From NCBI GenBank assembly GCA_000934385.1, contig KN880539.1, positions 1 through 64,000 of the forward strand: a stretch of 64,000 nt of DNA, given 5' to 3'. The notes below the pieces were generated by a model. That model did no database searches. It was not told where the DNA came from and was given only the letters and a program-made list of their open reading frames with translations. This stretch comes from Cylindrobasidium torrendii FP15055 ss-10 (lineage: Eukaryota > Basidiomycota > Agaricomycetes > Agaricales > Physalacriaceae). Shown here piece by piece: positions 22,715-33,288 of the stretch. The first letter of the stretch is position 1. Each line of letters opens with the position of its first letter. A program made the position numbers and the translations under genes.

Positions 22715-24441
22715 CGTGGCCGGAAAAAGGAGGATCTTTGTTGGTGTTGTTGTAAAAGGAAACGAGGCTGGGTGATTGTTGGTAGCAGGAGTCGGGACCG
22801 CAAGGCCTTTATATACGCCCCATGGCTGAAGGCCAACTGGCGATGTCGCGTGGGTGTGACCATTGTTCCCTCTTCCACGCCGTGTCACTCGTTCTTGTTG
22901 ATTGCTGATGGCCTATTGTCCTGCGGATCCAGTCGAAAGCGTGAAACCACTCGGAGAACAATAGACACGGGGGCGTGACGGTGTGGTTACACACTGGAAA
23001 GAAATGTTGGCCATAGTGGTAAGGAGCAACCAAGGTCGGCATCTGCCGAGGACGCGTCCACGGCGCTCAAGCTCTCGAGATTGATTTCCATTTCTTTTTC
23101 TCCTTATTTTCCTCTGAATTTTGTAAGGGAAAGTATAGTGGCTCAGCGCAGTCATCTCTGTTGCAATGTATGCGCATACATACCGCGGTCACGTTGTGTA
23201 TACACGGTTAAAATGAATGTCATGCCGTGCTACGTTCTGAATGAGCCTTGCGGTCGATCTTCTGCTCAAGAAGCCTGTCTGTTCTAACTTCCACGACGAT
23301 TTGAATACTGCATCTGGAGGAGCAGGAAGTTTAGATGCTGGCCAGTGCCGTTGTCAGGGTTGATGTCATGAATCTCTGTTCCTATCGTCTGAAGCACCAG
23401 TTCAAAGAGATACTGTAGAAGGTAGCTGCCTCCGCGACTCACTGCTTACGCTTGTTTCTACGGCTGGAGCTGAGAAGCCTACGCTGTGCTTGTGATACTT
23501 GATTGTCCTGTCGACGTTTGCGCCTGTACTGCTATGGTCTGCTATACGAGTAGCATCCCCCCGTAGTTTTCGTGCTATCCAGCGCTTGTAGCAATTGCCA
23601 GTGCTTGTACTTTTCCATTGACCAGCCCCTCCCGCCGGACCGCCAACATACCTGTGCCAAAATCCGAAGACTTAGCAACCTCGCTAGACCTCACTGCGAT
23701 ATCTCCACCACAATCGATGCATCGACATTATCCGACACCCCCGAGCACTTTATCCAAGGTCCTATCCTATCCTATCTACATTCACTCATCACCGAACGTG
23801 CGCCGAAGACTCAAGTACACTTGAGTCCTATACATTCAGATACTGTGAAGCTATGAAGGCCTGGAAGTTCTTGCATTCATATCCAACTGTGATACGTGGG
23901 TCCATCGATTGAAAGAACTAAATCTGGACCATCCAGTATAGTGAATTCCAACGTTTCCAAGTGGCTCACGGCAGTTGGTGTGCCAAGTAGCATATGCTGC
24001 CACCATTTGTCCGCTGATGAGCCAAGATATCGACATCAGCGGTCCGGGGGGATAGAATTCATGCAAGGTACCGTTTTTTCCCGACCCTCCCACCTCGAAG
24101 AAATATTTGCATGTTTATTTGTACAACTTGTTGGGTTGTTGGTTTGTGAGCGCGAGGCTCCGACGCCGACTGATCCGCTTTCCAGGAACAATCGAATATT
24201 TTCCCCGCATTTTTTTTAGGAGAATGCGGGGAAAGCCTCGATCAAACTGATTCACTTGGTCAACACCGATGACTCTCCACACGGGATTTAGCGCGTCGAA
24301 CATGAGATCAGCATCCTCCTCCGTCCTTGTCTCCTACCACCACCACCACCACCAGTCGACTACGCGAATTCTATTCTACAACACCGACGACGAAGACGAC
24401 GACGACGACTAGTCCAGACTACCATCCAACGCCTTAGCATC
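22715..24441. other. Intergenic 1.7 kb with a perfect hairpin
   Basis: No gene is supported; several short frames lack an ATG or splice logic. A perfect 12 bp inverted repeat lies at 24200-24211 and 24223-24234. CCACCACC and GACGAC triplet tracts occur at about 24338-24355 and 24385-24410, just before the next gene. The stretch should contain the promoters of both flanking genes, which diverge from it. Confidence 0.4.
24200..24234. repeat. Perfect 12 bp inverted repeat
   Basis: Left arm tttccccgcatt (24200-24211) pairs exactly with aatgcggggaaa (24223-24234) across an 11-base loop. Its position is about 210 bp before the next ATG on the plus strand. It could form a cruciform, a transcript hairpin or a dimer-binding site. 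Confidence 0.75.
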
Positions 24442-25026
24442 ATGGTCCGCCGCGCCCCCAAAAAATTGCTCCCCGCCGTGCTCACCGCTCTCTGTAGCAC
24501 GACCACGCCTCCCATCTCCACCCCCATGCGCGTGTCCCCCGCCGCGAGCACCATAATGAGGCGCTAAGAATGGCGCTTGGGAGTATCCTATCCCCTGTGC
24601 GCAGCCACTTTCCTCTCCTTCTTCCATCACACTAAAAGATTTCTCTTTTCCTCCGCGCGCAGAAACGTCCGGCATTGTCGCGCACAACCAGCGTTCCCGC
24701 GTCAGGCATTGCCACCAGTGGACACGCCACACCCTTTGATCATTCCCATTCCCATAATCATACTCCGGCGCCCCACAGCGAGCACCACAACAGCTCTCCG
24801 CTGAAGCAGGAGCCTATGGGTCGCTCTGTACGTATCCCTTGCTGATGTTGATGCAGTGCTACATGCTCATGGTGCTGTGTAGAACTCAGCCTCCCAGGTC
24901 GTAGCAGAGGATCACCTGCATGCGCACGAGACTGGCGCCATGACGCCCGAGTCGCGCGCACGCTTTGTAGAGACGCTCAAGGGGAAGAGCCCATGGGACG
25001 CGTTGATTCATGGGTCGTTTGCATGA
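24442..25026 (+). CDS. Small hypothetical protein
   Basis: I do not recognise this gene. ATG 24442 begins a short basic, possibly mitochondrial-type leader (MVRRAPKKLLPAVLTALC). Downstream frames read SVPASGIATSGHATPFDHSH, PLKQEPMGRS and, after a clear intron (gtacgt...tgtgtag, about 24830-24881), NSASQVVAEDHLHAHETGAM and TPESRARFVETLKGKSPWDA, ending at TGA 25024-25026. The last two exons look coding. Joining exon 1 needs a 130 nt intron (about 24531-24660), which is longer than its neighbours, so the start is doubtful. Confidence 0.4.
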
Positions 25027-25411
25027 ACACTGCATGTGCACACGTTTACGACTTCTTCCCCGCCCGTGTATCCAAGTATGTGTATGTACATTGTACATTG
25101 TACGTCCTCCGCCGCTATGCAAGTCTAAGTATTATTACGTCCTACGCACACTGTCTGTAGTGCAACTGTATATTTCATGAACGAGAAATTTCTAGAGTTT
25201 TTGGGGGGGGGGGGGGTATCCTGTTGAACACAAGCCCAGTACTAGGTACATGGGCTCTAAGCGAATCTGGCCCATTGTCGGTAGGACCGATGAGAAATGA
25301 ATGTCAGGGTCGAGACGATATCTGTTGGCTGCGCGTAGAATGACCTGACCAGGAACCGACAGTAAGTGCTAAGTCCAAACTCGCATCTTGAGTAATTGTA
25401 GTTAACCGCAC
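25027..25411. other. Convergent intergenic with G14 run
   Basis: No gene. A homopolymer of fourteen G lies at 25203-25216. The region separates the stop of the small plus-strand gene from the stop of family copy A. Confidence 0.6.
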
Positions 25412-26081
25412 CTAGTCGTCTCCGTAAATCTCCTTCAGTCTCTTCTTAGGCAGACCATCTGGGTAGGCCGTTTCCCGAATCCCATAGTACAAATCCTGCT
25501 CGCACAAAGGGAGTATTAGCGTGCAGCCAGCACTGTTCATTCACGTAAAGAAACGTACCGCGTCAGGATGTCGTCTAGGATCAATATGCTTCACACAAGT
25601 GAATCGCAATTTTGTCGTATCCAGCTGTTTGCCTCTGGACGCAACGAGATCCACTAACTGTTGTAACTGGCTTTGATCCTGCTCGTTTGGCGTGCAGAGC
25701 ATGGAGTCGGAGAGCTGGTGTTCGCCTTCGATTATGGATACAGGCGCGCGCAAAGGGAAGAAAACAACTACGTCTGGAATCTTGCCTCCGATGAATTCGT
25801 GTGTTGGCCAATCCTTGGCTGCCATTCGCACACCCATCATCATCATTTGGAGCTAAAGCATATGATTGGAGGCGACACGCACGAATGATTTCTGGAGCGC
25901 GTTGGTATTCGTGGTCGCGCAGGTGGTTGCGCCAAGAACGATATGCGGACAGTAGCAGGTTCGGGTCGTTCCAGAAGTTATAGGTAGGGTAGAATTGTCG
26001 CAGGAAGTCTTTCAGGTCGGCGCCGTTCATTTCATAGCCACTGAGAATGACCATGGGATTGTATGAGGAGGTTTCGTGCAT
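25412..26081 (-). CDS. Five-copy novel family, copy A
   Basis: This is a member of an unrecognised family of about 180 residues found five times between 25.4 and 34.0 kb. It has three exons: exon 1 26081-25883 (199 nt, from ATG 26081, MHETSSYNPMVILSGYEMNG), exon 2 beginning KDWPTHEFIGGKIPDVVVFF and containing KQLDTTKLRFTCVKHIDPRR, and exon 3 reading DLYYGIRETAYPDGLPKKRL then KEIYGDD and TAG. No signal peptide, membrane helix or known motif is visible; it looks soluble and mixed alpha/beta. Copy A is the most divergent in its exon 2 start but is intact. It shares a 286 bp divergent promoter with copy B. Its own promoter class matches copy E. The function is unknown. Confidence 0.85.
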
Positions 26082-26367
26082 ATGGATTAGTATGTGGTGA
26101 CTTGTAGTGGTGGTCGAACAACAAGGGTACGACGTCCGATAATCGCCGGAGAGTGCTATGTAATAATGTACCACTACCATAGCGCGTTTGCATCGCAGTT
26201 CCAGTCATAGAAATACGATTGGCTTGTAATTCGGAGCAGTAAAACAGGTTGCGAAGGGTTGCACAGAATAAACAGTGCTCAAGACTCGAGTGGCATGATC
26301 ACTCTGGCACGATTTGATCCAACCTCTTTCATAATTCCACGACCACGACAGCCCACTATCCAACAAA
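26082..26367. promoter_or_regulatory. Shared divergent promoter of copies A and B
   Basis: This 286 bp lies between two start codons. The A-side element at 26142-26177 (core GCACTCTCCGGCGAT read towards A) matches the E-side element at 33207-33242 at 33 of 36 positions. The B-side element cgagtggcatgatcac (26287-26302) lies 65 bp before the B start and recurs before C and D. The segment between them also aligns, at lower identity, with the inverted D/E promoter. Confidence 0.75.
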
Positions 26368-27035
26368 ATGCGCCGAAGCTCTTCCTACAGCCCCATGGTC
26401 CTTCTCAGCGGCTATGAAATGAGCGGCCCCGACCTACAAGACTTCCTGCGCCAGTTCTTCCCTACGCATAATTTCTGGAACGATCCGCTGCAGCTGTTGT
26501 CAACCTATCGGGCATGGCGCCACCACCTGCGCGACAACGAGTATCAACGCGCTCCGGAGATTCTCAGTGCGTTTGTCACCTCCATGCTTTGGTTGTATTT
26601 TTTCCTTATGGTCCGACCATAAGCCAAGGATTGGCCGGATTTGGATTTTATCGAAAGCGATATTCCTTACGTTACCGTATTCTTCGCTTCGCGCGCGCCT
26701 GTAGCCATCATCGAAGGCGAAGACCAGCTCTCTGACCCTGTGCTCTGCACGCCGAACGAGCAGGACCAGATCAGACTGCAGGATTTTGTGGACCTCGTCG
26801 CTTCCAGAGGCAAACAGTTGGATACAACGAAATTGCGGTTCACTTGTGTGAAGCATATTGATCCTAAGCGGCACCCGAAGGCGGTACGTGTCCTCCGGCT
26901 ATATGAGTACTTACAGGGCGCGTGCTGACACTACCTCCATGCGAGCAGACTATGTACTATGGGATACGGGAAACGGCCTATCCGGAGGGTCTGCCTCAGG
27001 ATTATCTGAAGAAGATTTACGGAGACGAAGCTTGA
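26368..27035 (+). CDS. Five-copy novel family, copy B
   Basis: This is an intact paralogue with exons 26368-26566 (199 nt), 26624-26883 (260 nt) and 26949-27035 (87 nt), giving 181 residues. The start MRRSSSYSPMVLLSGYEMSG leads to DLQDFLRQFFPTHNFW and RDNEYQRAPEI. Exon 2 has KDWPDLDFIESDIPYVTVFF, the acidic segment VAIIEGEDQLSDPVLCTPNE and the near-invariant KQLDTTKLRFTCVKHIDPKR. Exon 3 reads TMYYGIRETAYPEGLPQDYL and ends KKIYGDEA. Intron phases match the other copies. Codons in the invariant block differ synonymously between copies, which argues for selection on the protein. No enzyme motif, signal peptide or membrane helix is seen. Confidence 0.88.
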
Positions 27036-27391
27036 ATGCGATCTTCCTAGCGTTCAAGTCTGCGTGTTATCAAGTTCCCGCTGGGTCCCAATATCAGAAT
27101 ATTGAACATGGAGGGTGTTCTCAATGTCAACCGTGTCCGCTAGTAGAAAGGATGAGAACAAATCGAAGAGACAACAAACTCATGTCAGGCCGGCTTAAAT
27201 CTCGTCCATTGTACTTAACAACCAGACAGGTAAATTAGAAAAACTCAGATGTCATGGTCTTACGTAGGTTAGGGAATACACTGTATACGAGTCGGCGCTC
27301 TTAGCTGACTGCTCGAGCGGCGACGAGTGGCGTGATCACCAGTGATCCGATCTAACCTCTCTCATGCTTCGACCACCACCATCCAAACAGC
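27036..27391. promoter_or_regulatory. Copy B 3' region and copy C promoter
   Basis: Just after the B stop the sequence resembles the 3' flanks of C and D (a TGCGA..CTAGCGTT..GTCTGCGTGT pattern). Before copy C, cgagtggcgtgatcac at 27324-27339 repeats the B/D promoter element 52 bp from the start, followed by a short stretch (cgaccaccac) shared with the other copies. Confidence 0.65.
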
Positions 27392-28057
27392 ATGCGCCGA
27401 CCCTCATCATACAATCCAATGGCCCTTGTCAGCGGTTATGAAATGAGCGGCCCTGACCTGCAAGACTTTCTGCAGCAATTCTACCCCACTCATGAATTCC
27501 ACGATTTCCCGCTCCAGCTGTTGACGACGTATCGGTTTTGGCGCAACCACCTGCGGGACCATGAGTACCAGCGTGCTCCAGAGATTATCAGTACGTCTCT
27601 TCTCCGGGTCCAATGCTTCAGTCCTAGCCTTTTCTCACGATGATGGTCAGCCAAGAATTGGCCGGACCTGGAATTCATCGAAAGCAAGATTACATTGGTC
27701 ACTGTTTTCTTCCCTTGTCGCGCGCCTGTAGCCATCATTGAAGGCGAGGACCAGCTTTCTGACCCCGTGCTCTGCACGCCGAACGAGCAGGACCAAGTCC
27801 GATTGCAGCAATTTGCGGACCTCGTCGCGTCCAAAGGCAAGCAATTGGATACAACGAAACTAAGGTTTACTTGTGTGAAGCATATTGACCCTAAGCGTCA
27901 CCCAGAGGCTGTACGTATCTTCTGCTCATGTAAATTTTATAGGCCGCGGCTGATACCTCTTTGTGGACAGTCTTCTTACTATGGGAAACGGGAACGGGCC
28001 TACCCGTTCGGTCTGCCTAAGAAGACTCTTAGGGAGATTTATGGAGACGAAGCTTAG
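27392..28057 (+). CDS. Five-copy novel family, copy C
   Basis: This is an intact paralogue with exons 27392-27590, 27651-27910 and 27971-28057, the same 199/260/87 nt sizes as copy B, for 181 residues. It begins MRRPSSYNPMALVSGYEMSG and has KNWPDLEFIESKITLVTVFF, VAIIEGEDQLSDPVLCTPNE, KQLDTTKLRFTCVKHIDPKR and an exon 3 reading SSYYGKRERAYPFGLPKKTL then REIYGDEA. It is closest to copy D: even intron 1 (ending tcacgatgatggtcag) is nearly the same, pointing to a recent duplication. It stands alone, without a divergent partner. Its 3' end converges on the potassium transporter with 393 bp between stops. Confidence 0.88.
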
Positions 28058-28450
28058 GTGCGACGCGTTGGACTCCCTAGCGTTGTTGTCTGCGTGTAAC
28101 CAATGCTCGAAGTGATGGACTCAGCGTCCGAGAGGACGAGCATATGTGAACCACCATAGCCTTTTTAGGCATCCTCAGCCTGGATCGGACGGGCGCCGGG
28201 CATTGTCTATACCAGACTACGGCATAACCTCGTTGTAATTTGGCAGCTTCTGAGATCTCAGACGTCGGTAGTAGGATAGGACTTGTCCATATACTGGTAA
28301 GTACTATGTTTGCAAACGCAATATGCATATCTGCACTCAAGCCCATGTAAATATGTGATATGAATTCCGCGGGAGAATAAAGTAGTGAGTGTTTCTATAT
28401 ATCTGTGTGTCTGTGTGTCTATGTATATACCATGTCCATCCATCCCTTGC
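28058..28450. other. Convergent intergenic
   Basis: This lies between the stops of copy C (+) and the TRK transporter (-). The first 45 bases match the 3' flanks of copies B and D. A TGTGTGTCTGTGTGTC microsatellite lies near 28404-28422. No gene is seen. Confidence 0.6.
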
Positions 28451-31400
28451 TCACGACGAGAACAAAGCACCAGGCGGAGCCCCACTCGGACTCTCACGCA
28501 CAGTCCGAGTGCTTACCCTCCCATTCCCATCCACACTATCCCTCGACGCTGCATCCAACCCATCGACCAAACTCTCATGGCTCGTCCTCGGACGCATAGC
28601 AGCCATGCCATATTCGTGCATGGCGCGCTCCTCGTCTTGCTCGCGCAAGACCTGCTGGTGCAGTTCCAGCGCCTCCTGCCGGGCCTTGCGGTTCCGCTCG
28701 AGTGGGCTTTGGTTAACGAGATCGATGGGCACGTTCACGGCGCGGTCGATAGACACGGGCAGCCCACGGTGCCGGCCTCGGACCCTACATATATCCTTGT
28801 CAGAATGTAGGAATGGGTCAGGGAAAGGGAAAAGAAATGTACATGATAATAATGACAACGAGCTTGGAGAGCGTCTTGAAAGAGCCCGAGAAGCTATAGT
28901 TGGCCTGTGTATTTCTCAGTGAATCTGGCCTGGTGTACAGAAGGGAAAACGCACGTCGGGAAGACCCAAGCTTAGCCCGATGCCGCCAAATGCCGACACA
29001 AGCTCGAAGAGGACGCGGAAGAGGTCGAACCACTTCTTGCTCTGATCCATAAGATTATGCCGCTCGATGATGGTGATGAGGAATATGGCGCAGACGAGCC
29101 ACCACAGGTCTATTCAATGCATGAGTTCAGACGCGTTACCAAGGAAGATATGTACTCACCAATAGACATTTGCTTGCGCAAGTGCCATCCGAGATACTTT
29201 CCTACCCTCTGCCGAGGCTCGAACTTTTCGAGTTCATCAAGTGCCGGCTCTTCCTCGAGGTCCTCCTCTGGTGCTTCGTATATCCCCAGCGCCGGTTCTT
29301 CGTTTCTACATCAACAACCGCGATCAGCCTTTTAACCCGACCGCAAGGACGGACGGGACGCACACGTTTGTAGAACGGATACTCATCGCCACCTACGCCG
29401 CATTCTCGTTAGCCTTTGAAGGAAGGAAGGAGGAGAAGACCCACAGGATAAACAGCGATATACATCATGACGATATACACAAACTGCAGCGCAGGCGCCG
29501 CGTCCGCGAGACCGTAAATCGAGAACCCCGATGCACGCGCAGAGAGGCCTTGGAAAATGGCGACGACGATTTTGTCCCCAGTGCGCAGGGCGTCGTATTG
29601 CGCCAGTCCAATATCTGCCAGTCGGTCAGTCAAATGCCTGAAGGTTAAGGGAAGGCGCACTGAGTATATCAAAGGCAACCCATTCGACGATACTGAGTCC
29701 ACGGTTAGTGGTGGTGGTGAGAGAGAATGGATATAAGCTTGCCTTAAGGATACGAGCGCGACAACGAGGAACCATGTCTGATGGCTCGGGAAGCTGGTTC
29801 GCGTTAGTACAACCGACCCAGGAGATGCTCCAATAACGTACAGATAAAAGAAACACCTAGGATCAGGTCAGTATGCAAGCACACGGTCAACGCGTCGCCG
29901 CTTACCGTCTGGGATGGTGTAAGAGAAACTCGAACACCGGATAGAATGACCGGTTGTTCTGTGCGAGTTTTGAGCCAATCCATCTGTGTATATGTGAGAG
30001 TCGAGAACAAGGGTTGATATGCTAATGCGTACATGATGAGGCGCAAGCTATTAACGGTAGTATGTTAGCTATCCGTAGAGTTATCCAGGCAGAGGACGCA
30101 CAAGATAGGCTGGAGAGATGGTTAGTATACTGCTTGTTGTAGCAAGATAAGCGACATACCAAAGCATGGTTCCCGGCGAGCATGACAAAGATGAGGGGGA
30201 CTAAGTCTTCAGTATAGACGAGTGAGGAAAGAAAGGTAACATACAGATCATCAAGTACGCTCTCTGGAAAGGGACCATGCCACTGTCAGTGGTCATCTCA
30301 TTAGCATATCCTGACCGCTGGACCCCAGGATGACACATACGCATCGACCAAGCTTAATCCGCCACCAGTATACGCCGACATGGTCTGAAAGACCGAGTAC
30401 CACGCCTTGTTGACGAGGCGGGGCTGGCTCTCAAACGTGTCGTCGTACTTGTGCGTCGTGGACAACCACGGCGCAAAGATGGTAAAGGTAATCATCTGCG
30501 TCAAGACAAAGTACTAAATCCCGTCAATATGGATTCATGCATGGACTAGAGCACTCACCATGGGTACGAGGTAACTGAGCAAGCGCAGGGCCCTGTACTC
30601 TGCACCACCTAACGCCTCGAGCTGGTCGTCGGACAACGTTTCCGTATGAAAGTACGAGTTCCTGCCGATATCGAGATCAAAGTCGAGCCAGGACGTTGCT
30701 TCGGCCTTGAGGACGACCGCGGAGGGCATGGTTAGCTTACGCTCAAGTTTCTTGTACAGCCCCGGCGCCGCAGACCGAAAAGCCTTTTTGGCGGACTGGA
30801 GCGGACCTGCGGGGCGCGAGCCTGGGGCGCCGTCGGCCAGAGTGCGCGAAGACAAGATGGTGGCGGAGCGTGGGATGGGCAGGGTCCCGCGTCGGCGCAT
30901 GGATGGCGTCATTGAGTGGCTGAGGTCGAACGCAACGCCTCGGTGTTCGGCGCCGGACGCCCGGGACTGCACAGGCGAGAGATTGATTGTTGCCGCCGCC
31001 GGTGAGCTCGTGAAGGTGTTCAAATCGGACATGGCAATGTCCGCGGCTGCCTTTTCTTTTTCCATGCGCAGGGTACCCATGGGTGTCGCTGACTCCACAT
31101 CCACCCCCGGCGGCGTGCCCATCGAGCGCTCATTCGCGTACTTGCCGTCCATCGGGATAATGTCCCGCGGACGGAACGCAGCGATGGGCGACGAGATGGA
31201 TTTGAGCAGTGTTTCACGGGTGGGAAAGATCTTGGTCACAGGCAGGTTTTCAAAGTGTTTGCGAAAGTAGCGTCTATTCTTGCTATCAGCTTGTGAACTA
31301 CACTGAACAACGTTGAAAGACGCACTTGCGGACGAGGACCATGACCCAGGACACGGTTGTAATGTCTCCCTGCACATTCCAGGTCAAAAGACGTGCAGAG

Positions 31401-31715
31401 AGTTAGAATGAGACGCACCAGTATCATGAGAATGTATAATATGACCTGCTGCCACGCCGTCGTCGTGGATAGGTTTATGGTCGCCAGTCCGGTAACCGTC
31501 ATAGCAGAATAGCAAAGAAAGAGCGAGTCGACGTAGGAGATTTGGAATCTACCATTGCTGGCGTAGAAAATGCCGGATGCGATGAGAGGAATAAACGTGA
31601 AAGCAGTAAGATGGACTCTGTAAAAGGTAAGTTCGACATTCTTGATGCCAGACCAAGCGCGCGCGAACACGCTTGGTTTTGCGTCCGCGGGAGTAGATTT
31701 CTCGATAGTGGCCAT
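28451..31715 (-). CDS. TRK1: TRK/HKT-type high-affinity potassium transporter
   Basis: This is a plasma-membrane K+ uptake protein built from four M1-P-M2 units. Visible pore regions: SAMTVTGLATINLSTTTAWQ (P1), MSAYTGGGLSLVDA (P2), FQGLSARASGFSI (P3) and ELVSAFGGIGLSLGLPD (P4). A long cytoplasmic loop between units 1 and 2 contains Ser/Pro/Arg-rich sequence and GTPPGVDVESATPMGTL. After the last helix the conserved VRGRHRGLPVSIDRAVNVP is followed by a charged tail, a probable coiled coil (RNRKARQEALELHQQVLREQ), ending at TGA 28451-28453. ATG 31715 gives MATIEKSTPADAKPSVF. Many short introns interrupt it; the protein is roughly 850 residues, and no break was found. It sits between copies C and D of the novel family, a position that need not mean shared function. 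Confidence 0.9.
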
Positions 31716-32383
31716 ATTATGAAAGGATTAGAGGGAATGCATGTCGAATGGATGGTGGTGGGAAGAACAAAACAGATGGCAACGCGCCGCCAACATGCAT
31801 ATTGCGACGTTTTGCTTCCGTCGGTCCGATCAATATCAATATTGCTTCCGCACGCGTTTGCACGTGAAAGCTTAAATCGGCAGAAGGACACCTTGTTTTA
31901 TGTAATGCTGGGCTACAGAAAACCATCCCGATTCCTGGCGACCAGCTCGACCAGCTTGCGACGGTTGGAAATTGACGCTTTAACCGCCAAGGACTTGCAA
32001 ACCCGTGCAATCCGGGGTTTTCATATTGTTCTCCGAGGCATCATTGAGTCAGCGGCGTTGTTGCACTACCGATGTATGTTACTTATGCCGTAGAGTCTGG
32101 TATAGAGCGCAATTCCCGGCGCCCGTTAACGTTAGATCCAGAGCGCTGAATGGTAGCCTAAAGGAGCGGTTCACATTTGCTCAACCTCAAGCTTTGCGAT
32201 TATCCTTCGAGCAGGCGCTAGGCTACTAAAGGGTACGGAGCAGGCAACTATGTAGACCCCCAGCCATCCTAAGGCTAAAGCTAAAGCTACTATCATACTC
32301 CGAGACACTCTACTTACACGCAGAGAGCAACGCTGGAAAGTCCAACCCGTCGCACTTATTTAAGCTTTGGCTCCGTAAATCTC
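31716..32383. other. TRK promoter and copy D 3' flank
   Basis: No gene is supported; the long plus-strand frame at 31542-32093 is largely opposite TRK exon 1 and lacks family similarity. The right end (about 32320-32383) matches the 3' flanks of copies B and C, inverted. Short repeats (ctaaggctaaagctaaagct) lie near 32270-32290. Confidence 0.5.
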
Positions 32384-33010
32384 TCAGAGACCGAACGGGT
32401 AGGCCGCTTCCCGTATCCCATAGTAAAAAGACTGCTCGAAAAAATGTTTCAGCGTGCGGCACGTAGCACGCACATAAGCAGAAAGTACGTACCGCCTCTG
32501 GGTGACGCTTAGGATCAATATGCTTCACACAAGTAAACCTTAGTTTCGTTGTATCCAGCTGTTTGCCCTTGGACGCAACGAGATCCACGAATTCCTGCAG
32601 TCTGTTCTGATCCTGCTCGTTCGGCGTGCAGAGCGCAAGGTCAGACAGCTGGTCCTCGCCTTCAATGATGGCTACAGGCGCGCGCGAAGGGAAGAAAACA
32701 GTAACCAGCGAAATCTTGCTTTCGATGAATTCCAAGTCCGGCCAATTCTTGGCTGACCATCATCATGAGAAAAGGCTAAGACTGAAGCATGGACTCGGAG
32801 GCGAGACGCACTGATGATTTCTGGAGCACGCTGGTACTCATGGTCGCCTAGATGGTTGCGCCAAAAACGATATGTGGTCAACAGCTGGAGCGGGAAGTTG
32901 TGGAATTTATGAGTGGGGTAGAATTGCTGCAGGAAGTCTTGCAGGTCGGGGCCGCTCATTTCGTAGCCACTGCAAATGACCATGGGATTGTACGATGAGG
33001 TCTGACGCAT
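32384..33010 (-). CDS. Five-copy novel family, copy D (C-terminally truncated)
   Basis: This paralogue is closest to copy C. It starts at ATG 33010 (MRQTSSYNPMVICSGYEMSG), with KNWPDLEFIESKISLVTVFF and KQLDTTKLRFTCVKHIDPKR in exon 2. Exon 3 reads SFYYGIREAAYPFGL and then TGA at 32386-32384. Compared with copy C, 15 bases are missing after the GGTCT of this exon, and the following codon has become a stop. The final 13 residues (PKKTL..IYGDEA) are lost, although GAGATTTACGGAGCC..GCTTAA can still be read after the stop. The remaining exon-intron structure is intact. It is either a young pseudogene or a shorter functional variant. It shares a 278 bp promoter with copy E. Confidence 0.75.
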
Positions 33011-33288
33011 TCTGTCTTGATAGTGGGCTGTCGTGGTGGTCGAATCATGAGAGAGGAAGTCGGATCGGATCGCCAGTGATCACGCCACTCGAATCTTGAG
33101 AACTGTCTACTTTGTGCAAGCTCGCACTCCGCTATACTGCTCTTTTGTGGCTTTAAACTACAATACAACCGTATTATGACAGGAATTGGGATGCGAACGC
33201 CTTATAGTAGTGGTACTTTATTGCATGGCACTCTCCGGCGATCAGACACTGCACTTAGCAATTAACCACCACTACATCTTCACCCAGA
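33011..33288. promoter_or_regulatory. Shared divergent promoter of copies D and E
   Basis: This 278 bp, inverted, aligns along its length with the A/B promoter. The D-side element at 33076-33091 is gtgatcacgccactcg on the plus strand, 65 bp before the D start, the same distance as in copy B. The E-side element at 33207-33242 contains GCACTCTCCGGCGAT. Confidence 0.75.

Larger units (their letters stand above)
25412..27035. repeat. Divergent gene pair A/B: arm 1 of inverted duplication
   Basis: Copy A (-), its promoter and copy B (+) correspond, in inverted orientation, to copies E (+) and D (-) at 32384-33971. The similarity covers both genes and the whole shared intergenic region. A matches E and B matches D by promoter class. 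Confidence 0.8.

Noticed and set aside
31542..32093. 183-codon plus frame beside TRK
   Set aside because: About a third of it lies antisense to TRK exon 1; no family and no promoter context.
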